Part shown: positions 1 to 5,443 of the stretch, piece by piece
Numbering within the stretch: the first letter of the stretch is position 1
Layout: the number at the start of each line of letters is the position of its first letter
Assembly (NCBI GenBank): GCA_002382525.1
Contig: DFYA01000124.1
Coordinates: forward strand, 1 to 5,443
Source: Opitutaceae bacterium UBA4094
GTDB lineage: Bacteria > Verrucomicrobiota > Verrucomicrobiia > Opitutales > Opitutaceae
Length of the DNA stretch: 5,443 bases
Direction of reading: 5' to 3'
Made by a program: the position numbers and the translations under genes
Notes under the pieces: model-generated
The model's input: the letters and a program-made list of their open reading frames with translations, nothing else
Told to the model about the DNA's origin: nothing
Database searches by the model: none

Positions 1-1752
1 GAAACCGCCTCGCCCGCCGGGCGCCGGGCGATGGAAGAGGCGATCCGGGCGGGTGATTTCCATTGGCACGCTCTGCCCTTCACCACGCACACCGAATTCA
101 TGGACCCGGACCTGTTCCGGCTTGGACTCGTGTATTCAAAGCTCTTGGACAAACGCTTCGGTCGCGTGACGCGCGGCGCAAAAATGACCGATGTGCCGGG
201 TCACACCCTCGGGATGGTCCCTCTGCTGGCGGAAGCCGGCGTGAGGTTTCTGCACCTCGGCGTGAACCCGGCATCGACCGTGCCTGACGTGCCGCCGCTG
301 TTTGTGTGGCGCTGCGGAAAACACGAGATCGTCGTCGCCTACGAGTCCGACTACGGCGGAGTCACGCGCATCCCCGGCGGACGTGCGCTCTGCGTGAATC
401 TCACCGGCGACAACCTCGGGCCGCAAAACCCGGGCGAGATCGACAAAGTTTATGAACGCCTCGAGGCGGAGTTTCCCGGTGCGCGGCTTGTGCCCGGCGG
501 CATCGACGTGATGGCCGACGCGCTGTGGCGTCGGCGTGCCGAGTTGCCGGTGATCACGGCCGAGATCGGCGACACGTGGATTCACGGCGTCGGGACGGAT
601 CCGCAGAAAGCGGCGCGTTACCGTGAAGTGTGCCGGCTGCGTCGGCGCTGGATCGCCGAAGGGCGGCTGGAAGCCGGAGGAGAGGCCGATCTGCGCTGCG
701 GCGAGCATCTGTTGCTCACCGCGGAGCACACGTGGGGCATGGACCTCAAGACGCACCTGCTGGATTGGAAAAACTATACGGCGGCGTCGTTCGCGCGTGA
801 ACGGTCGGGGGCGAACTTCAAAAAGGTGGAAAGCTCGTGGACCGAGCAGCGCCACTACGTAGTGCAAGCGGTCGCGGCATTGCCGGCAGACCTGCGCAAG
901 GAGGCACGGGCCGCTTTGAAGACGCTGGTCGTGAGCGCTCCGTCGAGTGCCGGCTGGAAGCGGGTGAAGGCGGACGCCGCGTTTGCATTGGGCGGGTTGC
1001 GTCTCGCACTCGATCCGGCGACCGGCGGGGTGTGTCGGTTGGTGCGAGAAGACGGCAGGGGTGGCGCGTTGGCGGATGCCTGGCATCCGTTGGCCTGTTT
1101 GACGCGACGTGTGTATTCGGCGGAGGACTACAATCGGTTTTATGCCGGCTACATTCGCGGAGAGGCGGATTGGTCGCGGAAGGATTTTACGAAACCCGGA
1201 TTGCCGGCGTCGGTGAAGGCGGGCGAGCAGGCGGTGACGTTGGACTCGTTAGAACTGCACGCCGACGGGAAGCGCGCGCGGGCGTGGCTGCGTTTTGCGG
1301 CATCGGCGCGGCGCGCGGGTGCGGCGGCAGAAGTGTGGCTGGAACTGGAGGCGAGCGACGATGGCGCGCTGGCGCTGGCATTAATCTGGCGCGGCAAACC
1401 GGCGGTGCGGCTGCCCGAGGCGTATTGGCTGACGTTTGCGCCGAAGTTGGCGAAAGGCGCGCATTGGCGGTTTCGCAAACTCGGCCAGTGGATCGATCCG
1501 CGCGACGTGGTGAAGGGTGGCAACCGTTGGTTGCACGCGATCGAGGACGAAGTGCGGGCGGGTGATGTGTTGATCGAGACGCTGGACGCGGCCTTGGTCG
1601 CGCCGGAGCGGGGGCGGTTGCTGGAGTTCGACGGACGCCTCCCGCGCACGGATGCGGCGGTGAGTTTTAACCTCTACAACAACAAGTGGGGAACGAACTT
1701 CCCGATGTGGAACGACGAGGACGCGCGGTTCCGATTTGTGGTGCGGTGGTGA
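1..1752 (+). CDS. DUF5054 domain protein, GH38-like (5' end outside window)
   Basis: The frame is open from base 1, so the first ATG (31) is probably internal and the true start lies upstream. 583 codons are visible, ending in TGA. Residues here count from the ATG at 31. The block around residues 53-70 (TDVPGHTLGMVPLLAEAGV) resembles the GH38 mannosidase motif D-P-F-G-H-S, whose Asp is the nucleophile and a zinc ligand, which makes D54 the candidate. H233 in AEHTWGMDLKTH could correspond to the later zinc-binding His. The amino-terminal His/Asp zinc pair would lie upstream of the window. The C-terminal third is beta-rich and ends in the block NLYNNKWGTNFPMWNDEDAR (548-567), which I recognise as typical of DUF5054 proteins. 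The expected role is glycan hydrolysis, but the family is to my knowledge biochemically uncharacterised and the substrate is unknown. Whether a signal peptide exists cannot be judged. The gene converges on the minus-strand cluster. Confidence 0.8.
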   Translation, partial: ETASPAGRRAMEEAIRAGDFHWHALPFTTHTEFMDPDLFRLGLVYSKLLDKRFGRVTRGAKMTDVPGHTLGMVPLLAEAGVRFLHLGVNPASTVPDVPPLFVWRCGKHEIVVAYESDYGGVTRIPGGRALCVNLTGDNLGPQNPGEIDKVYERLEAEFPGARLVPGGIDVMADALWRRRAELPVITAEIGDTWIHGVGTDPQKAARYREVCRLRRRWIAEGRLEAGGEADLRCGEHLLLTAEHTWGMDLKTHLLDWKNYTAASFARERSGANFKKVESSWTEQRHYVVQAVAALPADLRKEARAALKTLVVSAPSSAGWKRVKADAAFALGGLRLALDPATGGVCRLVREDGRGGALADAWHPLACLTRRVYSAEDYNRFYAGYIRGEADWSRKDFTKPGLPASVKAGEQAVTLDSLELHADGKRARAWLRFAASARRAGAAAEVWLELEASDDGALALALIWRGKPAVRLPEAYWLTFAPKLAKGAHWRFRKLGQWIDPRDVVKGGNRWLHAIEDEVRAGDVLIETLDAALVAPERGRLLEFDGRLPRTDAAVSFNLYNNKWGTNFPMWNDEDARFRFVVRW

Positions 1753-1772
1753 GCGGGCGGATCGGAGGGTGA

Positions 1773-1811
1773 CACAGAGGCGGAAGGGAGGGGGCACAGA
1801 GCGTCACAGAG
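1773..1811. repeat. Three direct copies of CACAGAG
   Basis: CACAGAG occurs at 1773-1779, 1795-1801 and 1805-1811, with start-to-start spacings of 22 and 10 nt. It lies in the 111-nt gap between two convergent genes, downstream of both. Similar short CACAGAG/ACACAGAG strings are common in intergenic DNA of several bacterial phyla, so this may be a decayed copy of a dispersed repeat. No function is evident. Confidence 0.5.
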
Positions 1812-1812
1812 A

Positions 1813-1828
1813 CGGAGCGGATGCTCCG
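1813..1828. terminator. Short hairpin between convergent genes, weak terminator candidate
   Basis: CGGAGC, loop GGAT, GCTCCG form a perfect 6-bp GC-rich stem with a 4-nt loop, 60 nt after the plus-strand stop and 35 nt after the minus-strand stop. An alternative 5-bp pairing, GCGGA with TCCGC, overlaps it (1817-1829). No T-run follows on either strand, so it is not a classical intrinsic terminator. Position alone suggests a role in ending or stabilising transcripts from either side. Confidence 0.25.
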
Positions 1829-1829
1829 C

Positions 1830-1851
1830 AGCGCGTTGGGGATAGCGCGTT
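1830..1851. repeat. Direct repeat AGCGCGTT x2
   Basis: AGCGCGTT occurs at 1830-1837 and again at 1844-1851, separated by GGGGAT. It directly follows the short hairpin and sits 12 nt from the minus-strand stop codon. Together with the hairpin and the CACAGAG copies, it makes most of this intergenic gap repetitive. No function can be assigned. Confidence 0.4.
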
Positions 1852-1863
1852 CCGCCTTGGATG

Positions 1864-2949
1864 TTATCCGGGGAATGTGGTCCGCCAGGGTTCCAGCGGG
1901 AAGAGGCATTCGGCGCCGTTTTTCTCGATGTAGTCGTAGAAGAGGCGGGACATGCCTTGGTGGAAGACCGGGTGCGAGCCACCTTCGGTCAACGGGCCGG
2001 TTTCGAGGATGCGGTAATGCTCGAAACCGATGACGCCGAGGTCGTTTTCGCCGAGCACGCCGTGCCAAGTCGCTCCGGGGTGCGGCTCAAGGGATTCGCC
2101 GTAGAGCGTCACGCCGCCGGCGTAGTCCACAAGTGTCGCGCCGAACTCCTGGAGGGCGCGAGCGATGGTCCGGGCGGCGGGCGTGAGGTTGAAGGCGGCG
2201 AGATCCAGCGCGGGATTGAGTTGGAGCAGGCAGCCTTCGGGCACGCCGCCAGGGAGCCATCCGTCGGTCCACGCGGCGGGCGGATAAACGCGGCGCTGGA
2301 GTCCGGGAACGGGGCAGGCAAAGGCGAGTTTGTGGGCGATGCGGCCGGCGGCGATTTCGTCGCGCATGATGAGACCGCCGAGAAGCGGGACACCGCTGGC
2401 GCGACAAGGGCCGTGGAAGTGGACGCTCTCGTCGTTTCGAATGTGCGGCAAGTCGGCGGGCGAGAAGAGTCCGGGTCCGTCGAGGTCGTAGGCGATGGCG
2501 GCGTTGGTGTGCCAGGTGCCATCGGCTTCGCGGCGGCATTGCCAGAGGTCGTAGGCGCGTCGAGCGGCGGCGTCGATGACTGTGAGGTGCGCGTCCTGTT
2601 TGGCGTCGGGCACGGCCTCTTCGGGAATCGGAATGGCGATCTCGCGAACGCTGGAGTGCAGGCCGAGCGGGTGGTCGGGCGTAAGATTCGCCTCGGAGGT
2701 TTTGACGTGGCCTTGCGAGAGGTGGCAGCGAAGAAGCTTCGGGTGAAGCGTGTGGCGCGGCGTCGCGGCGTCGGCTTGGAAGACGGGAATCGTCCAGTCG
2801 TGAAGATTGATGTGCAGGCCGCGCAGCTGAGTTTGAGACTGCGCAAGCAGTTCGATCCAGCGGGCGCTTTCAGGATCGGGGTGGGCGTCGGCGGCGAGCG
2901 GGGTGTTCCAGAAACTGTCGGGCGCGAAAAACGGGGTGGCGTGGTTCAT
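1864..2949 (-). CDS. Conserved protein of unknown function (361 aa)
   Basis: ATG start at 2949-2947 and TAA stop at 1866-1864. I cannot attach a named domain. The protein resembles a family I recall mainly as secreted hypothetical proteins of actinobacteria and related groups, with conserved blocks: DSFWNTPLAAD (11-21), DAHLTVIDAAARRAYDLWQ (119-137), SGVPLLGGLIMRDEIAAGRI (185-204), EGCLLQLNPALDL (238-250) and TPAARTIARALQEFGATLVD (256-275). Y134, D135 and W137 follow the AHLTVID strand, and a His-rich patch (H169, H177, H179) follows. Unlike the secreted relatives it shows no amino-terminal signal peptide, so a cytoplasmic location is inferred. It starts 30 nt after the pseudopilin stop, consistent with being the last gene of a minus-strand operon. 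No Shine-Dalgarno sequence is visible. Its role in glycan use is suggested only by its neighbours. Confidence 0.8.
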   Translation of the reverse strand: MNHATPFFAPDSFWNTPLAADAHPDPESARWIELLAQSQTQLRGLHINLHDWTIPVFQADAATPRHTLHPKLLRCHLSQGHVKTSEANLTPDHPLGLHSSVREIAIPIPEEAVPDAKQDAHLTVIDAAARRAYDLWQCRREADGTWHTNAAIAYDLDGPGLFSPADLPHIRNDESVHFHGPCRASGVPLLGGLIMRDEIAAGRIAHKLAFACPVPGLQRRVYPPAAWTDGWLPGGVPEGCLLQLNPALDLAAFNLTPAARTIARALQEFGATLVDYAGGVTLYGESLEPHPGATWHGVLGENDLGVIGFEHYRILETGPLTEGGSHPVFHQGMSRLFYDYIEKNGAECLFPLEPWRTTFPG

Positions 2950-2979
2950 GCGGGGCGGGACACCAAGCAGTCAAACGGC

Positions 2980-3711
2980 TCAGTGGGCGGGCGTGCCATA
3001 CCAGAAAATGTGGCCGTCGGAATTCGGTGTATTGGCCTGGCTGTAGGTCGGGATTTCGCTGGCCCGGCGACTCTCGACGTGGCCGTCGAGAAAGACCAAG
3101 TTGGCGCGGTCGTTGTGGACCGCTTCGGGATTACGACCGGGTTGAATGACCGAGTTGTAGTAATTGGCGTTGCCGCCCGCATCGGTGTTGTTGCCGTCGC
3201 TCAGCAGCACGGTGCGCGAGGGGAACGCAAATGACGAAAGATGACGTTCAACCCGAGTGGGCCCGGGGCCTACCATGTTGAGCGCGAGATTAATGCTGTA
3301 GGTGCGATGATAAAGGCGTGCATTGTGCCACGCACTGGCGGCCCAGATTTCGGCCTTGTTGTCACGTTGCACCTGACAGCCGACGGTGGCCTTGAGCCCG
3401 ATTTCGAGATTGTTGGCGTAGGTGTCGATCCAGCTCCCGCCGCCGTAGGCGATGGGAATGATGCCTCGGCGTTCTTCGTTCACATGAAGGACGTAGCCCA
3501 TGTAGGTCTGGCGCAGGTTCGACACGCACTGGGAGCTGCGCGCGGAGGTCCGGACCTTGCCGACTACAGGGATAATGATCGCCGCCAAGACGCCGATGAT
3601 CGCGATCACGGTAAGCAGCTCGGTGAGCGTAAAACCGGAGGTGTTTGCGCGCAGCATCGGTCTAGCCAGCGCTGACATGGACGGAGTGGGCCGTGGGGTA
3701 TCCATGCGCAT
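2980..3711 (-). CDS. Type IV pseudopilin-like protein with H-X9-DG box
   Basis: From the ATG at 3711 the protein is 243 aa. A prepilin peptidase site G26|F27 is followed by TLTELLTVIAIIGVLAAIII, the hydrophobic helix of type IV pilins and type II secretion pseudopilins. The conserved Glu is at +5 after cleavage (E31). Near the C terminus, H199-N-D-R-A-N-L-V-F-L-D209-G is exactly the H-X9-DG motif of a large pseudopilin-like family abundant in Planctomycetota, Verrucomicrobiota and Lentisphaerota. Expected fate: inner-membrane insertion, leader cleavage and N-methylation, with the C-terminal domain outside the cytoplasm; the function is unknown. The start is uncertain: the frame extends to a TTG at 3741, and in-frame ATGs at 3705, 3678 and 3657 give shorter leaders closer to usual prepilins. 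None has a Shine-Dalgarno sequence. The stop is TGA at 2982-2980. Confidence 0.9.
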   Translation of the reverse strand: MRMDTPRPTPSMSALARPMLRANTSGFTLTELLTVIAIIGVLAAIIIPVVGKVRTSARSSQCVSNLRQTYMGYVLHVNEERRGIIPIAYGGGSWIDTYANNLEIGLKATVGCQVQRDNKAEIWAASAWHNARLYHRTYSINLALNMVGPGPTRVERHLSSFAFPSRTVLLSDGNNTDAGGNANYYNSVIQPGRNPEAVHNDRANLVFLDGHVESRRASEIPTYSQANTPNSDGHIFWYGTPAH

Positions 3712-3735
3712 AATGTATCTTTTAAAAACAATTGA
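3712..3735 (-). promoter_or_regulatory. AT-rich element, copy 1, at the pseudopilin start
   Basis: On the minus strand this reads TCAATTG, TTTTTAAAA, GATACATT and abuts the ATG at 3711. It is strikingly AT-rich inside GC-rich DNA and matches a second copy at 5023-5049 that differs only by 1-3 nt indels within the T/A runs. Minus-strand TTGCGC (3741-3736) lies 18 nt before TACATT, which could act as -35 and -10 boxes. That would start the transcript about at the ATG at 3705, giving a leaderless mRNA. If the TTG at 3741 were the real start, the element would instead be coding. Confidence 0.4.
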
Positions 3736-3791
3736 GCGCAACTCTAAAATTCGGGAGGGAGATACCGGTGGTGGGGCAGCAGGTTATACGA

Positions 3792-4931
3792 CTATTGAGT
3801 GAGCCCGATGAGCGTTGCGACGGGGACGAGCGCGACGTCGATGCGTCCGCGCACGGTGGTGGTGTAGCAGATGTAGCGGTCGCCGAGGCAGAATTGCGCG
3901 TGCGGGTGCACGTGGTAGCGCCGAAGGTCGTCCGGCGGGTAGGGCAAGTGGGAGACGAGTGCGATTTCGCGGCCGGTTTTGCGGTTGTAGAAAATGACCT
4001 TGCTGATGCCGGTGGCCACGCCGGGTTGGCAGTCGGCGACGACGTAGGATTCTGAGGTGTCGGTGTGCGCGTGCGAAACGGTATCGGAGGCCCACATGAG
4101 TTCCGGTTCCGAGGTCGCGCTAAACGGGTTCACGCGCATGACGCCGCGGCCGTAGTGGATATACCAGACGTGGCGTCCGTCGGCGGACCACCACTCGTGG
4201 CCGTGTTTGGCGGCGCCGCTGGCGGTGGCGTCGGCGAAGATCGGCGCGGCGTGTCCGTCGCGACGGATGAGCCACATGCGGTTTTCGTAGTTCGGGCTCT
4301 CGCCGGTGACCGGATCCGTGGAGGAATCTTGGTTGATGAGCTGGAGATCGGGGGCGGCCGGGCTGAACTGGCCATGGTTGTAGCACCGGTCGAACTGGCG
4401 CCAAATGACCACGTCGCCGCCGTCGAGCGGGGCGTGTCCGATAAACCATTGGCGGCCGATCTCGGCGTCGATGTTGAGCGCGCGACGGTCGGCGGAAAAC
4501 GTGAGGTGAGTGGCGATGCGCCACGGGCGGCGGTTAAGCGCGAGGGACGCCGGGAAGCGGTTGACGAGCACCGGAGAGTCGCCCGCGAGCGGGCCGCGCT
4601 TCCAGATCTCGAGTCCGGAGCACCAATAGACTTCGCCGGAGGCAAGATCTACGGCGGGGGAGGCGTCGAGAAACCCGGTCTCGGGGTAGTGGCGAACCTG
4701 CTGTAGTTCGAAATCAACAACAGCGAGGCTGCGGCCCTGGTTGCCGTTTCCTGCAGGCGGGAAGGCGCAGTAGATCCAGAGGAAACGTCCGTCGGCGCTG
4801 AAGCTGGGATTGGTGTAGTAAAACGACTGCTGCAGGGGCGCGGTGTCGGGATCGAGGAGCAGCGACTCGACCTGCGAGGACGGGTCGCGCCAACGGGTGA
4901 ACAACGAAGATTCTTCGGGGCGGAAGGACAT
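3792..4931 (-). CDS. Oligogalacturonate lyase-like beta-propeller (PL22-like)
   Basis: 379 aa from the ATG at 4931; a GTG two codons earlier (4937) is equally possible, and neither has a Shine-Dalgarno sequence. Residues count from the GTG. Propeller blades show as repeated S-A-D-G type turns: SFSADGR (45-51), TFSADRR (146-152), QFSP (190-193) and WWSADGR (249-255). Length and order match PL22 oligogalacturonate lyases, cytoplasmic manganese-dependent enzymes that beta-eliminate pectin di- and trisaccharides. H188 in CYNHGQFSP fits the catalytic-base His, R220 in ENRMW a substrate Arg, H247 in HGHEWW a metal His, and YHVHPHAQF (341-349) supplies the H-x-H metal pair. These assignments are by motif position from memory, not alignment. 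No signal peptide. The amino-terminal part is divergent from classical Ogl, so another sugar-acid substrate, or loss of lyase activity, is possible. It appears to be the first gene of the minus-strand cluster. Confidence 0.75.
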   Translation of the reverse strand: MSFRPEESSLFTRWRDPSSQVESLLLDPDTAPLQQSFYYTNPSFSADGRFLWIYCAFPPAGNGNQGRSLAVVDFELQQVRHYPETGFLDASPAVDLASGEVYWCSGLEIWKRGPLAGDSPVLVNRFPASLALNRRPWRIATHLTFSADRRALNIDAEIGRQWFIGHAPLDGGDVVIWRQFDRCYNHGQFSPAAPDLQLINQDSSTDPVTGESPNYENRMWLIRRDGHAAPIFADATASGAAKHGHEWWSADGRHVWYIHYGRGVMRVNPFSATSEPELMWASDTVSHAHTDTSESYVVADCQPGVATGISKVIFYNRKTGREIALVSHLPYPPDDLRRYHVHPHAQFCLGDRYICYTTTVRGRIDVALVPVATLIGLTQ

Positions 4932-5022
4932 GGTCACAGGTGAGGAGTGGGGTAGGGCGGCGGGTTTAATCGATACGGGAGCAGCAAGGAAAAGTCACTT
5001 CGCCACCGAGTGAATAGCTTAA

Positions 5023-5049
5023 AATGTATCTTTAAAAAACAAAATTGAA
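5023..5049 (-). promoter_or_regulatory. AT-rich element, copy 2, upstream of the lyase-like gene
   Basis: On the minus strand this reads TTCAATTTTG, TTTTTTAAA, GATACATT, the same order and orientation as at 3712-3735. It ends 85-91 nt before the lyase-like start (GTG 4937 or ATG 4931). It lies in the 186-nt divergent region 4938-5123 and could hold the promoter of the minus-strand operon. On the plus strand TAAAAT (5020-5025) is a possible -10 box for the mannosidase gene, but no convincing -35 accompanies it. Confidence 0.4.
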
Positions 5050-5069
5050 CTTCTTGCGGAAGTTCCGCA
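5047..5069. promoter_or_regulatory. Two overlapping inverted repeats, candidate operator
   Basis: GAACTTC (5047-5053), loop TTGCG, GAAGTTC (5059-5065) is a perfect 7-bp inverted repeat. TGCGGAA (5055-5061), centre G, TTCCGCA (5063-5069) is a second perfect 7-bp inverted repeat sharing bases 5055-5065 with it, so in RNA the two pairings exclude each other. The near-continuous second palindrome looks like a dimeric repressor site. It sits midway between divergent genes, 54 nt before the mannosidase GTG and immediately beyond the AT-rich element. The regulator is not in the window; the centre does not match the usual CG-centred LacI operator. Confidence 0.4.
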
Positions 5070-5123
5070 TGAAAAGGTCACGACGGCGCGTGCGAGCAAG
5101 ACTGCGCAGATCGTCCTTTTGAC

Positions 5124-5443
5124 GTGATTTCCTCCCCCAAAACACTTTCCAAACTGGCGCGCATCGAGGCCGGTTATCGCCAACGTATTTTTCAACCGGT
5201 CGGCATCACGCTTGCCGTTGATTTTTTTGAGACAAAGGAGCACCTGCGCGTCATTCCGGGCGCGGATCGGCCTTGGGCGGCATGCGCGTCTGGGACCGTT
5301 TGGGGCTGCTCGGGCGGGAGCGCGTGGCTCCGCGCGCGTTGGGTTGCGGAGCGGGACTATGACGAGCCGGTGTATGTGATGGCGGATACGGGCGGCTGCG
5401 AGGCGATGTTCTGGGCCGACGGGGTGCCGTGCGGCATCTTCAA
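5124..5443 (+). CDS. GH38 alpha-mannosidase-type protein, amino-terminal part
   Basis: Starting at GTG 5124, 106 codons are open to the window edge; the rest is outside. An in-frame TGA at 5070-5072 limits the start to this short interval, and no ATG occurs in frame before the GTG. The residues match the beta-sandwich amino-terminal domain of bacterial GH38 alpha-mannosidases: LARIEAGYRQRIFQPVGI (11-28), then W60-G...W68-L-R-A-R-W73, and the closing VYVMADTGGCEAMFWADGVP (83-102), where the family usually has a D-x-G-G/N-G-E turn and a V/A-D-G-x-P strand. Catalytic zinc residues would lie further downstream. The family removes alpha-mannose from glycans, usually in the cytoplasm for this architecture; no signal peptide is seen. 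The gene diverges from the lyase-like gene, and the shared 186-nt region has a candidate operator. No Shine-Dalgarno sequence precedes the GTG. Confidence 0.75.
   Translation, partial: MISSPKTLSKLARIEAGYRQRIFQPVGITLAVDFFETKEHLRVIPGADRPWAACASGTVWGCSGGSAWLRARWVAERDYDEPVYVMADTGGCEAMFWADGVPCGIF

Noticed and set aside
136..1086. Minus-strand open frame of 316 codons inside the DUF5054 gene
   Set aside because: Arg/His/Pro-rich composition without any recognisable motif, and fully antisense to a frame with strong family blocks.
1813..1851. Possible CRISPR or attachment-site repeats between the convergent genes
   Set aside because: Repeat units are only 7-8 nt, irregularly spaced and few, with no cas, integrase or tRNA sequence nearby.
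1861..3234. Long plus-strand open frame of 457 codons opposite the unknown-function gene
   Set aside because: It lies antisense to two minus-strand frames with recognisable conserved blocks, has low-complexity Val/Gly/Arg-rich composition typical of antisense frames in GC-rich DNA, and crosses the pseudopilin gene.
4065..4706. Plus-strand 213-codon frame opposite the lyase-like gene
   Set aside because: Antisense shadow of the propeller; Val/Gly/Ala/Arg-rich with no motif.
4995..5013. TCACT/AGTGA inverted repeat with a 9-nt loop in the divergent region
   Set aside because: Only a 5-bp stem with a loop that does not pair further; expected by chance.
5019..5243. Minus-strand 74-codon frame across the divergent intergenic region
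   Set aside because: It overlaps the mannosidase start and the candidate operator, and its last codons are just the AT-rich element. No family resemblance.

Overview
The window is GC-rich, densely coding bacterial DNA. It most resembles Verrucomicrobiota, probably Opitutaceae-like. The basis is a pseudopilin with an H-X9-DG box, a DUF5054 (glycoside hydrolase family 38-like) protein, an oligogalacturonate-lyase-like beta-propeller, and none of the four visible gene starts having a clear Shine-Dalgarno sequence. This placement is inference from gene content; there is no rRNA or other taxonomic marker here.

Layout: (1) positions 1-1752, plus strand, the 3' part of a DUF5054/GH38-like gene whose start lies upstream of the window. 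(2) 1753-1863, a convergent intergenic gap with three CACAGAG copies, a short hairpin and a tandem AGCGCGTT repeat. (3) 1864-4937, minus strand, three genes read from right to left: an oligogalacturonate-lyase-like (PL22-like) propeller, a type IV pseudopilin-like H-X9-DG protein, and a conserved protein of unknown function. The gaps are 80 nt (50 nt if the earliest TTG start is used) and 30 nt, so co-transcription is plausible. (4) 4938-5123, a divergent intergenic region with an AT-rich element and two overlapping inverted repeats. (5) 5124-5443, plus strand, the 5' end of a GH38 alpha-mannosidase-type gene that runs off the window.

Together the genes look like a stretch of a plant-polysaccharide or glycan utilisation locus: two GH38-type proteins, a pectin-oligomer-lyase-like protein and a pseudopilin. 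Verrucomicrobiota and Lentisphaerota carry such pseudopilins in large numbers, often beside sugar-degradation genes. The least expected signal is an almost identical AT-rich element of 24-27 bp that occurs twice, in the same orientation: once directly in front of the pseudopilin start and once about 90 nt upstream of the lyase-like gene. I see no mobile element, CRISPR array, RNA gene or defence system, and no strong evidence of a wholly new system.
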